Assembly: GCA_013287905.1 (NCBI GenBank)
Contig: JABDCW010000005.1
Span: 1-64,000 of the forward strand
Reading direction: 5' to 3'
DNA length: 64,000 nt
DNA from: Chlamydiota bacterium
Lineage (GTDB): Bacteria; Chlamydiota; Chlamydiia; Chlamydiales; Parachlamydiaceae
The position numbers were made by a program, and so were the translations under genes. The notes under the pieces were generated by a model. It saw only the letters and a program-made list of their open reading frames with translations. It ran no database searches and was not told where the DNA came from. Positions 35,709-43,932 of the stretch are shown in pieces (the first letter of the stretch is position 1; each line of letters begins with the position of its first letter).

Positions 35709-36828
35709 GGGTTTTTTCCCTTACCTTAATTCTCGTCATATTTGTGCGATGGATGATTTCCGGACCATAGCTATATCCCAATATACCTTCAATATGGGCA
35801 GAGTGTTTGCCGATCAATTTTTGGATCTCCTGACTTCCATAATTGGCTATGCCAACGGCTATTGCCTCCCCTTCCGGAGAGATAACCTCAATAGTTGCTC
35901 CGCGTTCAAATTTTTCCGTCGTTTTGACAATGCCGGAAGATAAAAGGCTTGCCCCTTCATGCATAATCTTGGCGGCGGCCCCCGCATCGACATAGATCAT
36001 CCCTGTTCTTTTATCCGATAATAACCATCGCTTCCTGCTTTCCCGAGCGGTCATTTCTTCCAAAACACAAGTTCCTATTTGCTTGCCCTGGGCCAGGTCG
36101 ATCAATACATTCGGACGGGCCGAAGAAGTAATAATTGTCCTGGTTCCCGATTGGGAGGCAATCCGTGCCGCTTCGATCTTCGTAGTCATGCCTCCCGTTC
36201 CTAAAGAGGTGGAAGAGCCGCCGGCAAGGGCAAAAATTGAGTCATCGATAGTAGGGATGACAGAAATAAGCGTAGCATCCTTATTTAAACGAGGATCACT
36301 CGTATACAGCCCCTCTTGGTCGGTCAACAAAACAAGGAGGTCAGCTTCAATTAAATTTGCCGCTAATGCAGCCAGATTATCGTTATCGCCGACTTTTATT
36401 TCTTTTGTTGCGACGGTGTCATTTTCGTTGATGACGGGAATCACCTGATGCTTTAATAAACACTCCAAAGTATCCCTTGCATTGAGGTAGCGATTGCGTT
36501 CAGAAAAGTCGTCTCTCGTCAAAAGAACCTGGCCCACATGAAGATCAAACAAAGAAAATAGCTCCGACCAGATCTGCATCAGTTTCACTTGACCAATAGA
36601 GGAAAACATCTGTTTTGCAGGCAACGACCGATCGACTTTAGGAAGATTTAGCAGTTCCCTTCCGGCTGCAATGGCACCTGAACTGACTAAAACAACTACA
36701 ATCCCTTCTGCCTGCAATTGGGCAAGCTGCTGGACTAATCCCAACATATAACGGCGCGAGAGTTTTTGGCCTCCTTGAGTCAAAGTGCTTGTTCCCACTT
36801 TAACGACCATTTTGCGAATCGCTTTCAT
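35701..36828 (-). CDS. proB: Glutamate 5-kinase
   Basis: ProB phosphorylates glutamate, the feedback-controlled first step of proline synthesis. The 375-residue protein has the amino-acid kinase motifs KMVVKVGTSTLT, VSSGAIAAG, NENDTVA and GTGGMTTKIEAARIA, and a C-terminal PUA domain (residues about 285-365). I chose the ATG at 36828 behind AAGGGA; the open frame extends 37 codons without homology. Its stop overlaps the proA start by eight bases. Confidence 0.95.
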   Translation of the reverse strand: MKAIRKMVVKVGTSTLTQGGQKLSRRYMLGLVQQLAQLQAEGIVVVLVSSGAIAAGRELLNLPKVDRSLPAKQMFSSIGQVKLMQIWSELFSLFDLHVGQVLLTRDDFSERNRYLNARDTLECLLKHQVIPVINENDTVATKEIKVGDNDNLAALAANLIEADLLVLLTDQEGLYTSDPRLNKDATLISVIPTIDDSIFALAGGSSTSLGTGGMTTKIEAARIASQSGTRTIITSSARPNVLIDLAQGKQIGTCVLEEMTARESRKRWLLSDKRTGMIYVDAGAAAKIMHEGASLLSSGIVKTTEKFERGATIEVISPEGEAIAVGIANYGSQEIQKLIGKHSAHIEGILGYSYGPEIIHRTNMTRIKVREKTHE

Positions 36829-36998
36829 AAAATCCCTTATTCTATCTGTATGTACCAAACGTGATTCAAAAATTGGTTTTTGACGGCATCGGCTTTGCAT
36901 CAAAATTTTTGTCTTCACTCGTGCCTTGGCCATTGGCAAATGCTTCTAAATGATGGATCTGTTACTTTAATTTTGGAAAAAAAATTTGCCGCTCATTT

Positions 36999-38285
36999 TT
37001 ATTTTCTTGCCAAGTCTTTACAAGCTGCGACAACCTTTTTCATCGTTGGCCGCTTGTCGGCATTTATATGGACCATCTGTTTGATCAATTCTCGCATTTC
37101 TGCAGGGATCGTCGAAAACAGATGCCAGCTGTCGGGTTGTTTCCCTTTATTCTTTGCCATGACCTGCGGCAAATCCCTTTGTTTAATCCCAATAAATAGT
37201 AAATAGTAGGTTACTCCAAGCTCGTGTACATCCAGTTTTGGACTGAATATGTCTTCGCTGACCGAATTTCCTTTAACAAACCCTTGTGGAAGTAAACCAA
37301 ATATGAGCTTGGACGGAAAGTAGCGTTTTTCCGGATCTACTAAAGAAGAGAGCCCGAAATCGGCAACTTTTATTTGTAAAATTACTCCTGCCAGGTCTCT
37401 TTTTATTAAAAAATTCCCCGTATGGAGGTCGCGGTGAACAACCCCTGCCAGATGCAACTCAGCCACTCCTTCAGCCATCTGGGTGCATAATTTATATTTT
37501 CTTTCTAATGGCATCGTTTCCAACTCTGCCGAACCGATCAGGTGATCAAAATCTCCTCCGTTGCAATACTCGGAAATAATTCCAATTTGACCAGTGCTCA
37601 TATCGACAACTGCTTTTGAAACAAGCACATGGGATAACGAATTAGGGGATGCTTTTTTTATTTGCTTTAATTTCAAATTAATTTCTAATTCATTTCTCAA
37701 TGCTGCATCTGAAGCCGGATCAAACCCTAGTGTCGATTTTGTGATGCTATAGGCTTGCATGCACTTATGTTCCTTTTTCATATCTTCAATAAAAGGAGTG
37801 GCAACCAGGACAACTTTATTGGTCGTTTTAAATTTTCCAGCACCAAGCACCTCTATTCCTGCCTTGATCCTGCCTAATTTGGATATGAAAATTCGCAAAT
37901 CTTGTATGCTCGTAATCACTTCCGTATTATCTTTTTTTGCCTGTTCAATCAATACTTCAAACGATCCATTTTGAATAAAGCCCTTGGTCAGCTGAATCGC
38001 TTCATGGGGAAATTTGGCAGCGCTAATCAATGATAATGAGCTATCCAAAAGATGCAGTTTTGTAAAATTTTCCGAATTTTTCAACATAGTAGAAACGATA
38101 CAGAGAAAATCGGTAATGCGAGGGGATCTGGGGGTGACCGGAGGGGATCCGGAAGGGAGTGGCGAAGTTCTTGGAGAGGCTGCATCATATTCAGATAGCT
38201 TGGGTACCAGAAGATGTCTTTGTTGGCTCAAGCCAAATCCATACATAAAAGGTGGGTGATCGCGAAATCTTGGACCTACAGTCAT
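36999..38285 (-). CDS. Eukaryotic-type serine/threonine protein kinase
   Basis: The 428-residue protein carries a kinase domain at about residues 145-425. Visible are the glycine loop LGAGKF (147-152), a probable beta-3 lysine K183 in AYSITK with the helix-C glutamate in RNELEI, the hinge EYCNGGDF, catalytic VVHRDLHTGN (HRD at 284-286) and VADFGLSS (DFG at 309-311). Residues 35-57 are Ser/Thr-Pro rich (SPRTSPLPSGSPPVTPRSPR), possibly phosphorylated or disordered. There is no membrane helix, so it may be cytosolic or secreted. The ATG at 38285 follows GGAGG. Confidence 0.9.
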   Translation of the reverse strand: MTVGPRFRDHPPFMYGFGLSQQRHLLVPKLSEYDAASPRTSPLPSGSPPVTPRSPRITDFLCIVSTMLKNSENFTKLHLLDSSLSLISAAKFPHEAIQLTKGFIQNGSFEVLIEQAKKDNTEVITSIQDLRIFISKLGRIKAGIEVLGAGKFKTTNKVVLVATPFIEDMKKEHKCMQAYSITKSTLGFDPASDAALRNELEINLKLKQIKKASPNSLSHVLVSKAVVDMSTGQIGIISEYCNGGDFDHLIGSAELETMPLERKYKLCTQMAEGVAELHLAGVVHRDLHTGNFLIKRDLAGVILQIKVADFGLSSLVDPEKRYFPSKLIFGLLPQGFVKGNSVSEDIFSPKLDVHELGVTYYLLFIGIKQRDLPQVMAKNKGKQPDSWHLFSTIPAEMRELIKQMVHINADKRPTMKKVVAACKDLARK

Positions 38286-38452
38286 TTTGTCCTCCATTGC
38301 AAAGATGAAAGAAATCAACTTAAACCATTTCAAAAAAGTCGATCGCATCTAAAATAACACGGAAGCCTTTAGGCCATTAGCAATTGATGACACGCTCTAA
38401 CTATTGTATATACCTCTCATCATCTTATGTCAATATACCGGAACACATTGAA

Positions 38453-38560
38453 CAGGTGACCGGACATTAAAACGATTTATTGAACTTTCCTCAGCCAAGA
38501 CGGCTCTAAGCCAATCCTGATCTCGATCTTGATCATGATCTTAATCTTGCTTTTAACCGG
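38453..38560. repeat. Single-arm copy of the GATC-type repeat element
   Basis: From GGTGACCGGACATTAA near 38454 through GGCTCTAAGCCAATCCTGA (about 38502-38520) to the GATCTT/GATCAT units, this stretch repeats the left arm of the element at 9254-9374, but lacks CAGGAAATTAGAACG and has no matching right arm nearby. It lies in a divergent intergenic region between the kinase gene and the second toxin-antitoxin pair. The rest of that 369-base gap shows no gene. Confidence 0.85.
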
Positions 38561-38654
38561 CAATTTTTTATCTATATTCCAAGAAAAAGAGATTTAGGAC
38601 TTTTCTAAATCTAGGGAATTTGGTACAATTGACTTATAACCAGGGAGGTATAAT

Positions 38655-38933
38655 ATGGGTTCTCAATCTCACGCTCAACACCATCATGATAGGGCAAAAG
38701 TCACCATCGATTGTACTATCGATGAAAGGACTTACATTAAGATGTTAGCTGCTAAAGCTCACATGAATTTAAGTGAGTTTATTCTTTCTTACCTGAGAAA
38801 GGATTTCCCTAAAAGCAGAAAACCTAACCAGGCCACTCTTGATGCTATGAGAGAAAGCAAAGAAGGAAAAGGCATGAAGTGCGAATCGATGGAAGATTTC
38901 TGGGAAAAGATGGGAATGAATCCGAATGCTTAA
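38655..38933 (+). CDS. Antitoxin, ribbon-helix-helix-like, paired with YafQ-type toxin
   Basis: This 92-residue protein has an N-terminal DNA-binding-like region (KVTIDCTIDERTYIKML, then MNLSEFILSYL) that closely resembles the antitoxin at 10613, and an unrelated C-terminal half (ESMEDFWEKMGMNP) expected to bind the toxin. A His-rich start (SHAQHHHDR) is also notable. It has a GGGAGG site and overlaps the toxin start by eight bases. Confidence 0.8.
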   Translation: MGSQSHAQHHHDRAKVTIDCTIDERTYIKMLAAKAHMNLSEFILSYLRKDFPKSRKPNQATLDAMRESKEGKGMKCESMEDFWEKMGMNPNA

Positions 38934-39192
38934 ACCAGATCCAACACGCCGTTTCAAAAAAGACTTCAAGAAATACGAACATAATAAACCAGTAAAAAAA
39001 GAACTGGAAACGGTATTGGGTGTTCTTTTGAAAGAAGAAAAATTGCCTGAGAAATATTTAGATCACGCATTAACTGGGAACTATGTTGGTTTCAGGGAAT
39101 GCCATATTAAATCAGATGCTTTGCTTATCTATTGGACAGATGATGAATATGTCCATTTAGTTCGTATTGGCTCTCACTCTGAGCTGTTTTAA
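38926..39192 (+). CDS. YafQ-family mRNA interferase toxin
   Basis: The 88-residue product belongs to the RelE/YafQ fold and would cut mRNA at the ribosome. It aligns with E. coli YafQ through RRFKKDFKKYE, LPEKYLDHALTGNYVGFRECHIKSD and the final RIGSHSELF. The histidines equivalent to His50, His63 and His87 and the final Phe of YafQ are present, while the tryptophan after the active-site Asp is Ala here. It overlaps the antitoxin gene. Confidence 0.88.
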   Translation: MLKPDPTRRFKKDFKKYEHNKPVKKELETVLGVLLKEEKLPEKYLDHALTGNYVGFRECHIKSDALLIYWTDDEYVHLVRIGSHSELF

Positions 39193-39220
39193 TATAAAGG
39201 GTACACAAACAACTTCAAGC

Positions 39221-39523
39221 TTAATCAATTTTTATCTGATACAGCCACCCTTCCTTTTCGGGCGCCTGGTTTACTAATTCGGGGTTCTTTGTTAAGGCAA
39301 GATTTACGGCCGATATCTCGCCAGAAATTGGGCTGTACACGTCAATGGCAGCCTTTGTCGATTCCAGAACAACCACCATTTCATCAGCCTTTACCTTGGC
39401 TCCAATCTTTGGCAACTCCACATAGACGATTTCTCCAAGCTCTTTTTGCGCTACATTGTTTAAACCAACAGTTGCAATCCCATTTTCGACTCTCACCCAA
39501 TTCTGATTCTTGATAAATTCCAC
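39221..39523 (-). CDS. gcvH: Glycine cleavage system H protein-like lipoyl carrier
   Basis: This 100-residue protein has the lipoyl-domain motif VVVLESTKAAIDVYSPISGEI with the lipoylated lysine in ESTKAA, and ends with EGWLYQIKI. It is shorter than classical GcvH (about 125-130 residues), mainly at the C-terminus. The start is GTG at 39523 directly after the msbA stop, with GGAG upstream. No P or T protein genes are in the window, so it may serve as a lipoate relay rather than in glycine cleavage. Confidence 0.85.
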   Translation of the reverse strand: MEFIKNQNWVRVENGIATVGLNNVAQKELGEIVYVELPKIGAKVKADEMVVVLESTKAAIDVYSPISGEISAVNLALTKNPELVNQAPEKEGWLYQIKID

Positions 39524-41440
39524 TTAACCCTCTCCTTTGCCCTTAAAAGCTTCCCACATCACTTTAAATTCCGGACAATTTTTTAACATTTCCTCTTTCG
39601 TGCCCTCGGCAACCTTTTTCCCCCTGTCGAGATAAACGATCCGGTCGACATTTTCTATCGTAGAAAAACGGTGGGCTATAATAATTTGCGTGATAGACCC
39701 ATGAAGTTCATCGATTGCCTTTTTAATCAAATTTTCACTCACGCTATCGAGAGATGATGTGGCTTCATCCATAATTAAGATGGAGGACTTTTTGATCAAA
39801 GCCCTTGCAATGGCCAATCTTTGCTGCTGCCCGCCGGAAAGGTTTTTTCCCCCTTCAGAAAGGACAGAATCGTAGCCAAGGGGCAAGTTTACAATAAATT
39901 CATCCGCATGGGCCCGTTTTGCAGCTGTAACGATTTCTTCCCGGGTGAATGGACGCCCAAAAGCAATATTGGCTGCTATCGTATCTAAAAAAAGGAACGG
40001 CTTTTGGGGAACAAAGGCCATCGACTCGCGAAGAGAAGCTTGCGTGTACGCCTGTATAGGCTGGCCGTCAATGTATATTTCCCCTTCCTGAATTTCATAC
40101 AATCTCGGCAATAGTTGAATCACGGTGGATTTGCCAGAACCTGTCGGACCGACTAAGGCAACCGACTCCCCTTTTTTAATCGTCAATGAAAAATTTTTAA
40201 GTACCCAATTGTCTTCATAACGAAAACTCACATTCCTAAACTCTATGGTAGACTGTAACTCCCCAAGCTCTTGCGCTGAAGGGCGATCTACAATCTGCGG
40301 TTTTAAGTCCAGGACATCGAACATCCTGTCTGCCGCTGCAATCCCCCTTTGAATCCTGCCGTTTTCCTCTGCAAACTTCTTGACCGGTTCGTAAAATAAA
40401 TAGAGCATGCCGCAATAAAAAAACACCTCAGAAACATCCATATGCAAGATATAAAGCCCGTATAAAAGTGCCGTCGATAAAAACATCATACCGATCGTGT
40501 GGACAATAGGCCTTGTAGAGAGGTCATAACGGGCTGACTTTTGTTCCAATGCCGCCATCCGGTCGTTTTGTTCGCAGTATTTATTTAGCGAAAAACCTTC
40601 CATAGAAAAAATTTTAACCGTTTGAATGCCGCCAAGGAAATCTAACAGAACAGAAGAAAACGCCTCCTGGTTTTTTTGCAATTGCACCGACACTCTTTTT
40701 ACACGCCTCGCAAGAAACATAATCGGCCCGACGATCAGGGGAAACCCTAAAAAGATCATTAAAGAAAGCTGCCATGAGGTTAAGAAACATAAAATTAATG
40801 TAGTGATTACGGTAAACGGCGTTTGGATATAATTGACTAAACAGGCATTGACCGCTTCCGAGATGACCGAAGCATCTCCGACAACGCGCGCTGAAAGCCC
40901 TCCCATATTGTGCTTTTGATAAAAATTCATCGATAACGACTGTAAATGTTCGAAATATTCCCGGCGCAAATCACAACTTAATCGTATGGAGATCAAACGC
41001 GTTGAAAAACGATGGGCAAACATCATCACCGCTTTAAATAGGGCGACGATGACAACTAAAATAGCCAAATGGGGGATATTGGCTGTAAGCGCAAAGTTCT
41101 TTTCGAAAAAATACATCACTTTTTCGATCAGGTTCTTTTGCTGCCATTTTTGAAAAAACTCCATCGCATCTTTTCTCGTGACAACCCCCTGGCCCGAAAC
41201 ATCCATTTGCTGAAATCTCGTTTCGAGCTGGTCTTGCGTGACCGAATTGGCCGCTTTCAAAGTCTTCCCTTCGATCGGCGCAAACAGTTCAAAAAATTCC
41301 GGTCCTTTTTTAGTCATCAATCCGATCGTCAAAATTTCGAGCTGAGAGGCAACCGTCAATAAACACATGGCAATAAGTGTCACGCCAAGAAGGTAGCGAT
41401 GCCCATGTTTTAAAATGGCTATTTGAAGGAGGCGTTTCAT
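39524..41440 (-). CDS. msbA: ABC exporter, MsbA-like, with EF-hand-like insert
   Basis: The 638-residue half-transporter has six membrane helices and a nucleotide-binding domain with Walker A GPTGSGKST, signature LSGGQQQR, Walker B ILIMDEATSSLD and the H-loop IIAHR. This type flips lipid A core or other lipids across the inner membrane. The loop between the first two helices (residues about 50-115) is enlarged, and contains ETRFQQMDVSGQGVVTRKDAMEFF, which resembles an EF-hand. The neighbours accA and gcvH suggest an envelope-lipid context; the substrate is inferred. Confidence 0.85.
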   Translation of the reverse strand: MKRLLQIAILKHGHRYLLGVTLIAMCLLTVASQLEILTIGLMTKKGPEFFELFAPIEGKTLKAANSVTQDQLETRFQQMDVSGQGVVTRKDAMEFFQKWQQKNLIEKVMYFFEKNFALTANIPHLAILVVIVALFKAVMMFAHRFSTRLISIRLSCDLRREYFEHLQSLSMNFYQKHNMGGLSARVVGDASVISEAVNACLVNYIQTPFTVITTLILCFLTSWQLSLMIFLGFPLIVGPIMFLARRVKRVSVQLQKNQEAFSSVLLDFLGGIQTVKIFSMEGFSLNKYCEQNDRMAALEQKSARYDLSTRPIVHTIGMMFLSTALLYGLYILHMDVSEVFFYCGMLYLFYEPVKKFAEENGRIQRGIAAADRMFDVLDLKPQIVDRPSAQELGELQSTIEFRNVSFRYEDNWVLKNFSLTIKKGESVALVGPTGSGKSTVIQLLPRLYEIQEGEIYIDGQPIQAYTQASLRESMAFVPQKPFLFLDTIAANIAFGRPFTREEIVTAAKRAHADEFIVNLPLGYDSVLSEGGKNLSGGQQQRLAIARALIKKSSILIMDEATSSLDSVSENLIKKAIDELHGSITQIIIAHRFSTIENVDRIVYLDRGKKVAEGTKEEMLKNCPEFKVMWEAFKGKGEG

Positions 41441-41465
41441 GCAGCAATTCCAATAAAATGAAGTA

Positions 41466-41573
41466 AGAACCTCTTCTTTTCAAGTGCGAAGAGAGGTTCT
41501 AAATACCCCAGTATGGGGTAAAAGAGGATAGCCCAGGGGAAGGCAGCCCCGGATGGGGCAACGCACCCCTGGG
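41466..41573. repeat. Nested hairpin element between accA and msbA
   Basis: The 163-base gap holds three stems in a row. AGAACCTCT/AGAGGTTCT is at 41466-41474/41492-41500, TACCCC/GGGGTA at 41504-41509/41515-41520, and CCCAGGGG/CCCCTGGG at 41532-41539/41566-41573 encloses an inner GCCCC/GGGGC. It is more GC-rich than its flanks. It follows the accA stop on the minus strand, so it may end the accA message; its motifs do not match the other repeat modules. Confidence 0.75.
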
Positions 41574-41603
41574 TGAAAAGATGTAGCGGGAATTGCTGAC
41601 GTT

Positions 41604-42554
41604 TCATGAAATAAGGTACTGCCCTATTTTACGGAATTTAAGATAACGCTGCTCCACTAGAATATCTTTCCGGATGATTTTTAACATATTCCATTGATCG
41701 AGAATAAAATTTTTCACATTTTCGTAAACGATAGCCGGATGATGATGGGCCCCACCCAGCGGTTCTGGAATAATTTTATCTATGATATTGAATTCCAGCA
41801 TATTCTCGGCATTTAATTTCAAAGCAGTTGCTGCAGTCGAGGCTTTAGCTGCATCCTTCCACAGGATCGATGCACAGCCTTCCGGAGAGATCACCGAATA
41901 ATAGGCATGTTCCAACATCCCTATCGCATCGCCAACCCCAATGCCTAAGGCGCCTCCTGAACACCCTTCGCCAATGACAACGACAATAATGGGCGTTTGC
42001 AGACGCGACATATCGCGCAAGTTTTCTGCGATTGCCCACCCTTGTCCCCTCTCTTCCGCATCCAGCCTCGGATTTGCACCTGGCGTATCCAATAATGAAA
42101 CGACCGGCAGATTAAATTTCTCGGCCAGTTTCATCAGACGCATCGCCTTGCGAAAACCCTCGGGATTCATCATCCCGAAATTTCGTTTAATCCGGCTTTC
42201 CGTATCTTTCCCTTTTTCCTGCCCGACAAGCACACATTTCATTTCGCCAATCTCTGCAAGGCCCCCAATTAAAGCATTGTCATCGCCAAATTTACGGTCG
42301 CCGCACAATGGATGAAAGCTCGAGCAGATATTTTGGATATAATCTACGGTATGGGGGCGGGAAGGATGGCGGCTGATCATAACCCTTTGAGGCGGGGTGA
42401 GCGAAGAGTACACATTTTTTTTTAGTTCATCTAAAGCCAGTTCCAATTTAGCAATTTCTGCATGAAACAATGATGTATCCTGACTTTGATTTTTCAGATG
42501 TTCAATTGTCTTTATGTATTCTTGTATTTGTTTTTCATGGGGCAATGTTTCCAT
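41604..42554 (-). CDS. accA: Acetyl-CoA carboxylase carboxyltransferase subunit alpha
   Basis: AccA with AccD moves the carboxyl group from biotin to acetyl-CoA to make malonyl-CoA, the first step of fatty-acid synthesis. The 316 residues show [16 protein letters not shown], the acyl-CoA site [26 protein letters not shown] and [18 protein letters not shown]. Length is normal. It lies 12 bases downstream of the L,D-transpeptidase gene; accD is not in the window. Confidence 0.96.
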   Translation of the reverse strand: METLPHEKQIQEYIKTIEHLKNQSQDTSLFHAEIAKLELALDELKKNVYSSLTPPQRVMISRHPSRPHTVDYIQNICSSFHPLCGDRKFGDDNALIGGLAEIGEMKCVLVGQEKGKDTESRIKRNFGMMNPEGFRKAMRLMKLAEKFNLPVVSLLDTPGANPRLDAEERGQGWAIAENLRDMSRLQTPIIVVVIGEGCSGGALGIGVGDAIGMLEHAYYSVISPEGCASILWKDAAKASTAATALKLNAENMLEFNIIDKIIPEPLGGAHHHPAIVYENVKNFILDQWNMLKIIRKDILVEQRYLKFRKIGQYLIS

Positions 42555-42566
42555 GAGGCCAACTCC

Positions 42567-43556
42567 CTAGTTAGATTTCACCATAGTAAAGTCTTTCACA
42601 ATTTCTACAATTGTAGGAAAAGAGATCACAATAGAATATAATTCTTCCATATCATCAGTCTTAAGGCGGATGCATCCATCGCTGTCATATTTTCCTAAAC
42701 TTTCATCATTGGGGACCAATTCTCCTTTTTCATTGGGAATCCATGGCACGCCATGAATGCCAAAGCCGGCAGCGGGAGCCGTGCAGCCCGCAATTTCTTT
42801 TTCAAAAGGGATCCAGCGCGTCCCAAAGACTTTGATCATTTCAATTTTCTTCCCATTGTGCATTCCAGACACTTTGGGCTTATAGATAGCAATTTTATTA
42901 CCTAAACTATATTTGCCAAAAGGAGTTAACATCCCCGAAGCTTTCGCTCCATTAATTCTTCCAAGTCCAACAGGATAGGTTTTTAGCAAAATCCGTTCGT
43001 GACTGGTCAAATCCTGAGCATAAAACCACATTTTACAACGCGATGCGTCGATCAGGAGGTAGAAACTGATTTTTTTTTCCGGATTCCATACATTAAAGCG
43101 GTCCCCTTCAGCTATATCTTGTTTAAAATAATCGCGGTTTCCATTTAAGCTGCGGGCGATAAAATGGCGGGATGTGGAGTAGTGGGAGGCATAGTCGGAA
43201 AGCCAGGCTGGTCTTCCCTTTTGCCATGAAGTTTGACTTTTATAGCTGATTGTCTGAACAAGGGGGGAATGCCCTCCTTTCGTAGTAAATAGTTCTTCAA
43301 TCCGGTCTGCATGCGGCAATTCGACCTCTTTAATTTTTGGCGCCGTAGAGACTGGAACATTTTTAACGGGAGCTTGTTTTTCCGGCGGCAGGACAATTGT
43401 GCGCACCTCCTGCTCCTTGGCCATTTCAACCGCTATTTCTTTTGGCGGTATTGAAACATTTTTAGGCTTAGACTGCAAGTGCTTAAACAACCCTGCCAGC
43501 AGAATAATACTAAAAAGAACGGTTGCAAAAATGCCCAATAATTTAGGAAAAGACAT
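42567..43556 (-). CDS. L,D-transpeptidase, YkuD/ErfK family
   Basis: The 329-residue protein has an N-terminal membrane anchor (residues 4-24, LLGIFATVLFSIILLAGLF), a Pro-rich stretch and a C-terminal YkuD domain. The active-site pattern is His268 in GIHGVPW and Cys295 in SDGCIRL. Such enzymes crosslink peptidoglycan stem peptides or attach proteins. Presence in a chlamydia-like organism points to peptidoglycan modification. An AGGGA site precedes the ATG, and accA follows closely. Confidence 0.92.
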   Translation of the reverse strand: MSFPKLLGIFATVLFSIILLAGLFKHLQSKPKNVSIPPKEIAVEMAKEQEVRTIVLPPEKQAPVKNVPVSTAPKIKEVELPHADRIEELFTTKGGHSPLVQTISYKSQTSWQKGRPAWLSDYASHYSTSRHFIARSLNGNRDYFKQDIAEGDRFNVWNPEKKISFYLLIDASRCKMWFYAQDLTSHERILLKTYPVGLGRINGAKASGMLTPFGKYSLGNKIAIYKPKVSGMHNGKKIEMIKVFGTRWIPFEKEIAGCTAPAAGFGIHGVPWIPNEKGELVPNDESLGKYDSDGCIRLKTDDMEELYSIVISFPTIVEIVKDFTMVKSN

Positions 43557-43685
43557 GGCGTTGGTCCCTATTAATCCTTTATTACATTAGACTTATATCA
43601 TAAAAGGTTATCGTAAAAGAAGAAAGAAAAATAGATACAATTATTGGATGACGAAAGTTCTGATTGTTCCTGCCCGCGTGCTTAT

Positions 43686-43909
43686 CCTCTTAGTTTCATG
43701 GACGACATGAGATAATTGCAGAATTGACAATAAAATAATTTAACAAGATCGTCTCCGGCAAGCAAGATTAAGATCATGATCAAGATCGAGATTAGGAATG
43801 TTCTTAATCTCGGTCTTGATCATGATCTTAATCTTGCTTGCCGGAGAGCGTTTGAACTGGACTTTTGCAATTGTCTCATGCCGTCCATTGTCCATAAAAC
43901 TAAGAGGGC
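43686..43909. repeat. Nested inverted repeat: GATC core with TGGAC/CAATTG outer arms
   Basis: The inner arms 43752-43798 and 43801-43847 pair at 45 of 47 positions and are strings of GATCNN plus CTCCGGCAAGCAAG. The outer arms (about 43686-43727 with 43854-43909) share CCTCTTAGTTT, ATGGAC, CATGAGA and AATTGC and pair imperfectly. The outer module also occurs near 16620-16660 and 20472-20490. It lies between the L,D-transpeptidase start and the end of the adenosyltransferase gene; no gene is present in the 376-base gap. Confidence 0.92.
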
Positions 43910-43932
43910 AGGGGCACGAATCCCTAATGTCG

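Noticed and set aside
36999-38285. Idea that the kinase lacks its beta-3 lysine
   Set aside because: The first candidate position (VLVATP) lacks Lys, but AYSITK at residue 183 followed by the RNELEI helix fits beta-3 and helix C, so the active site seems complete.
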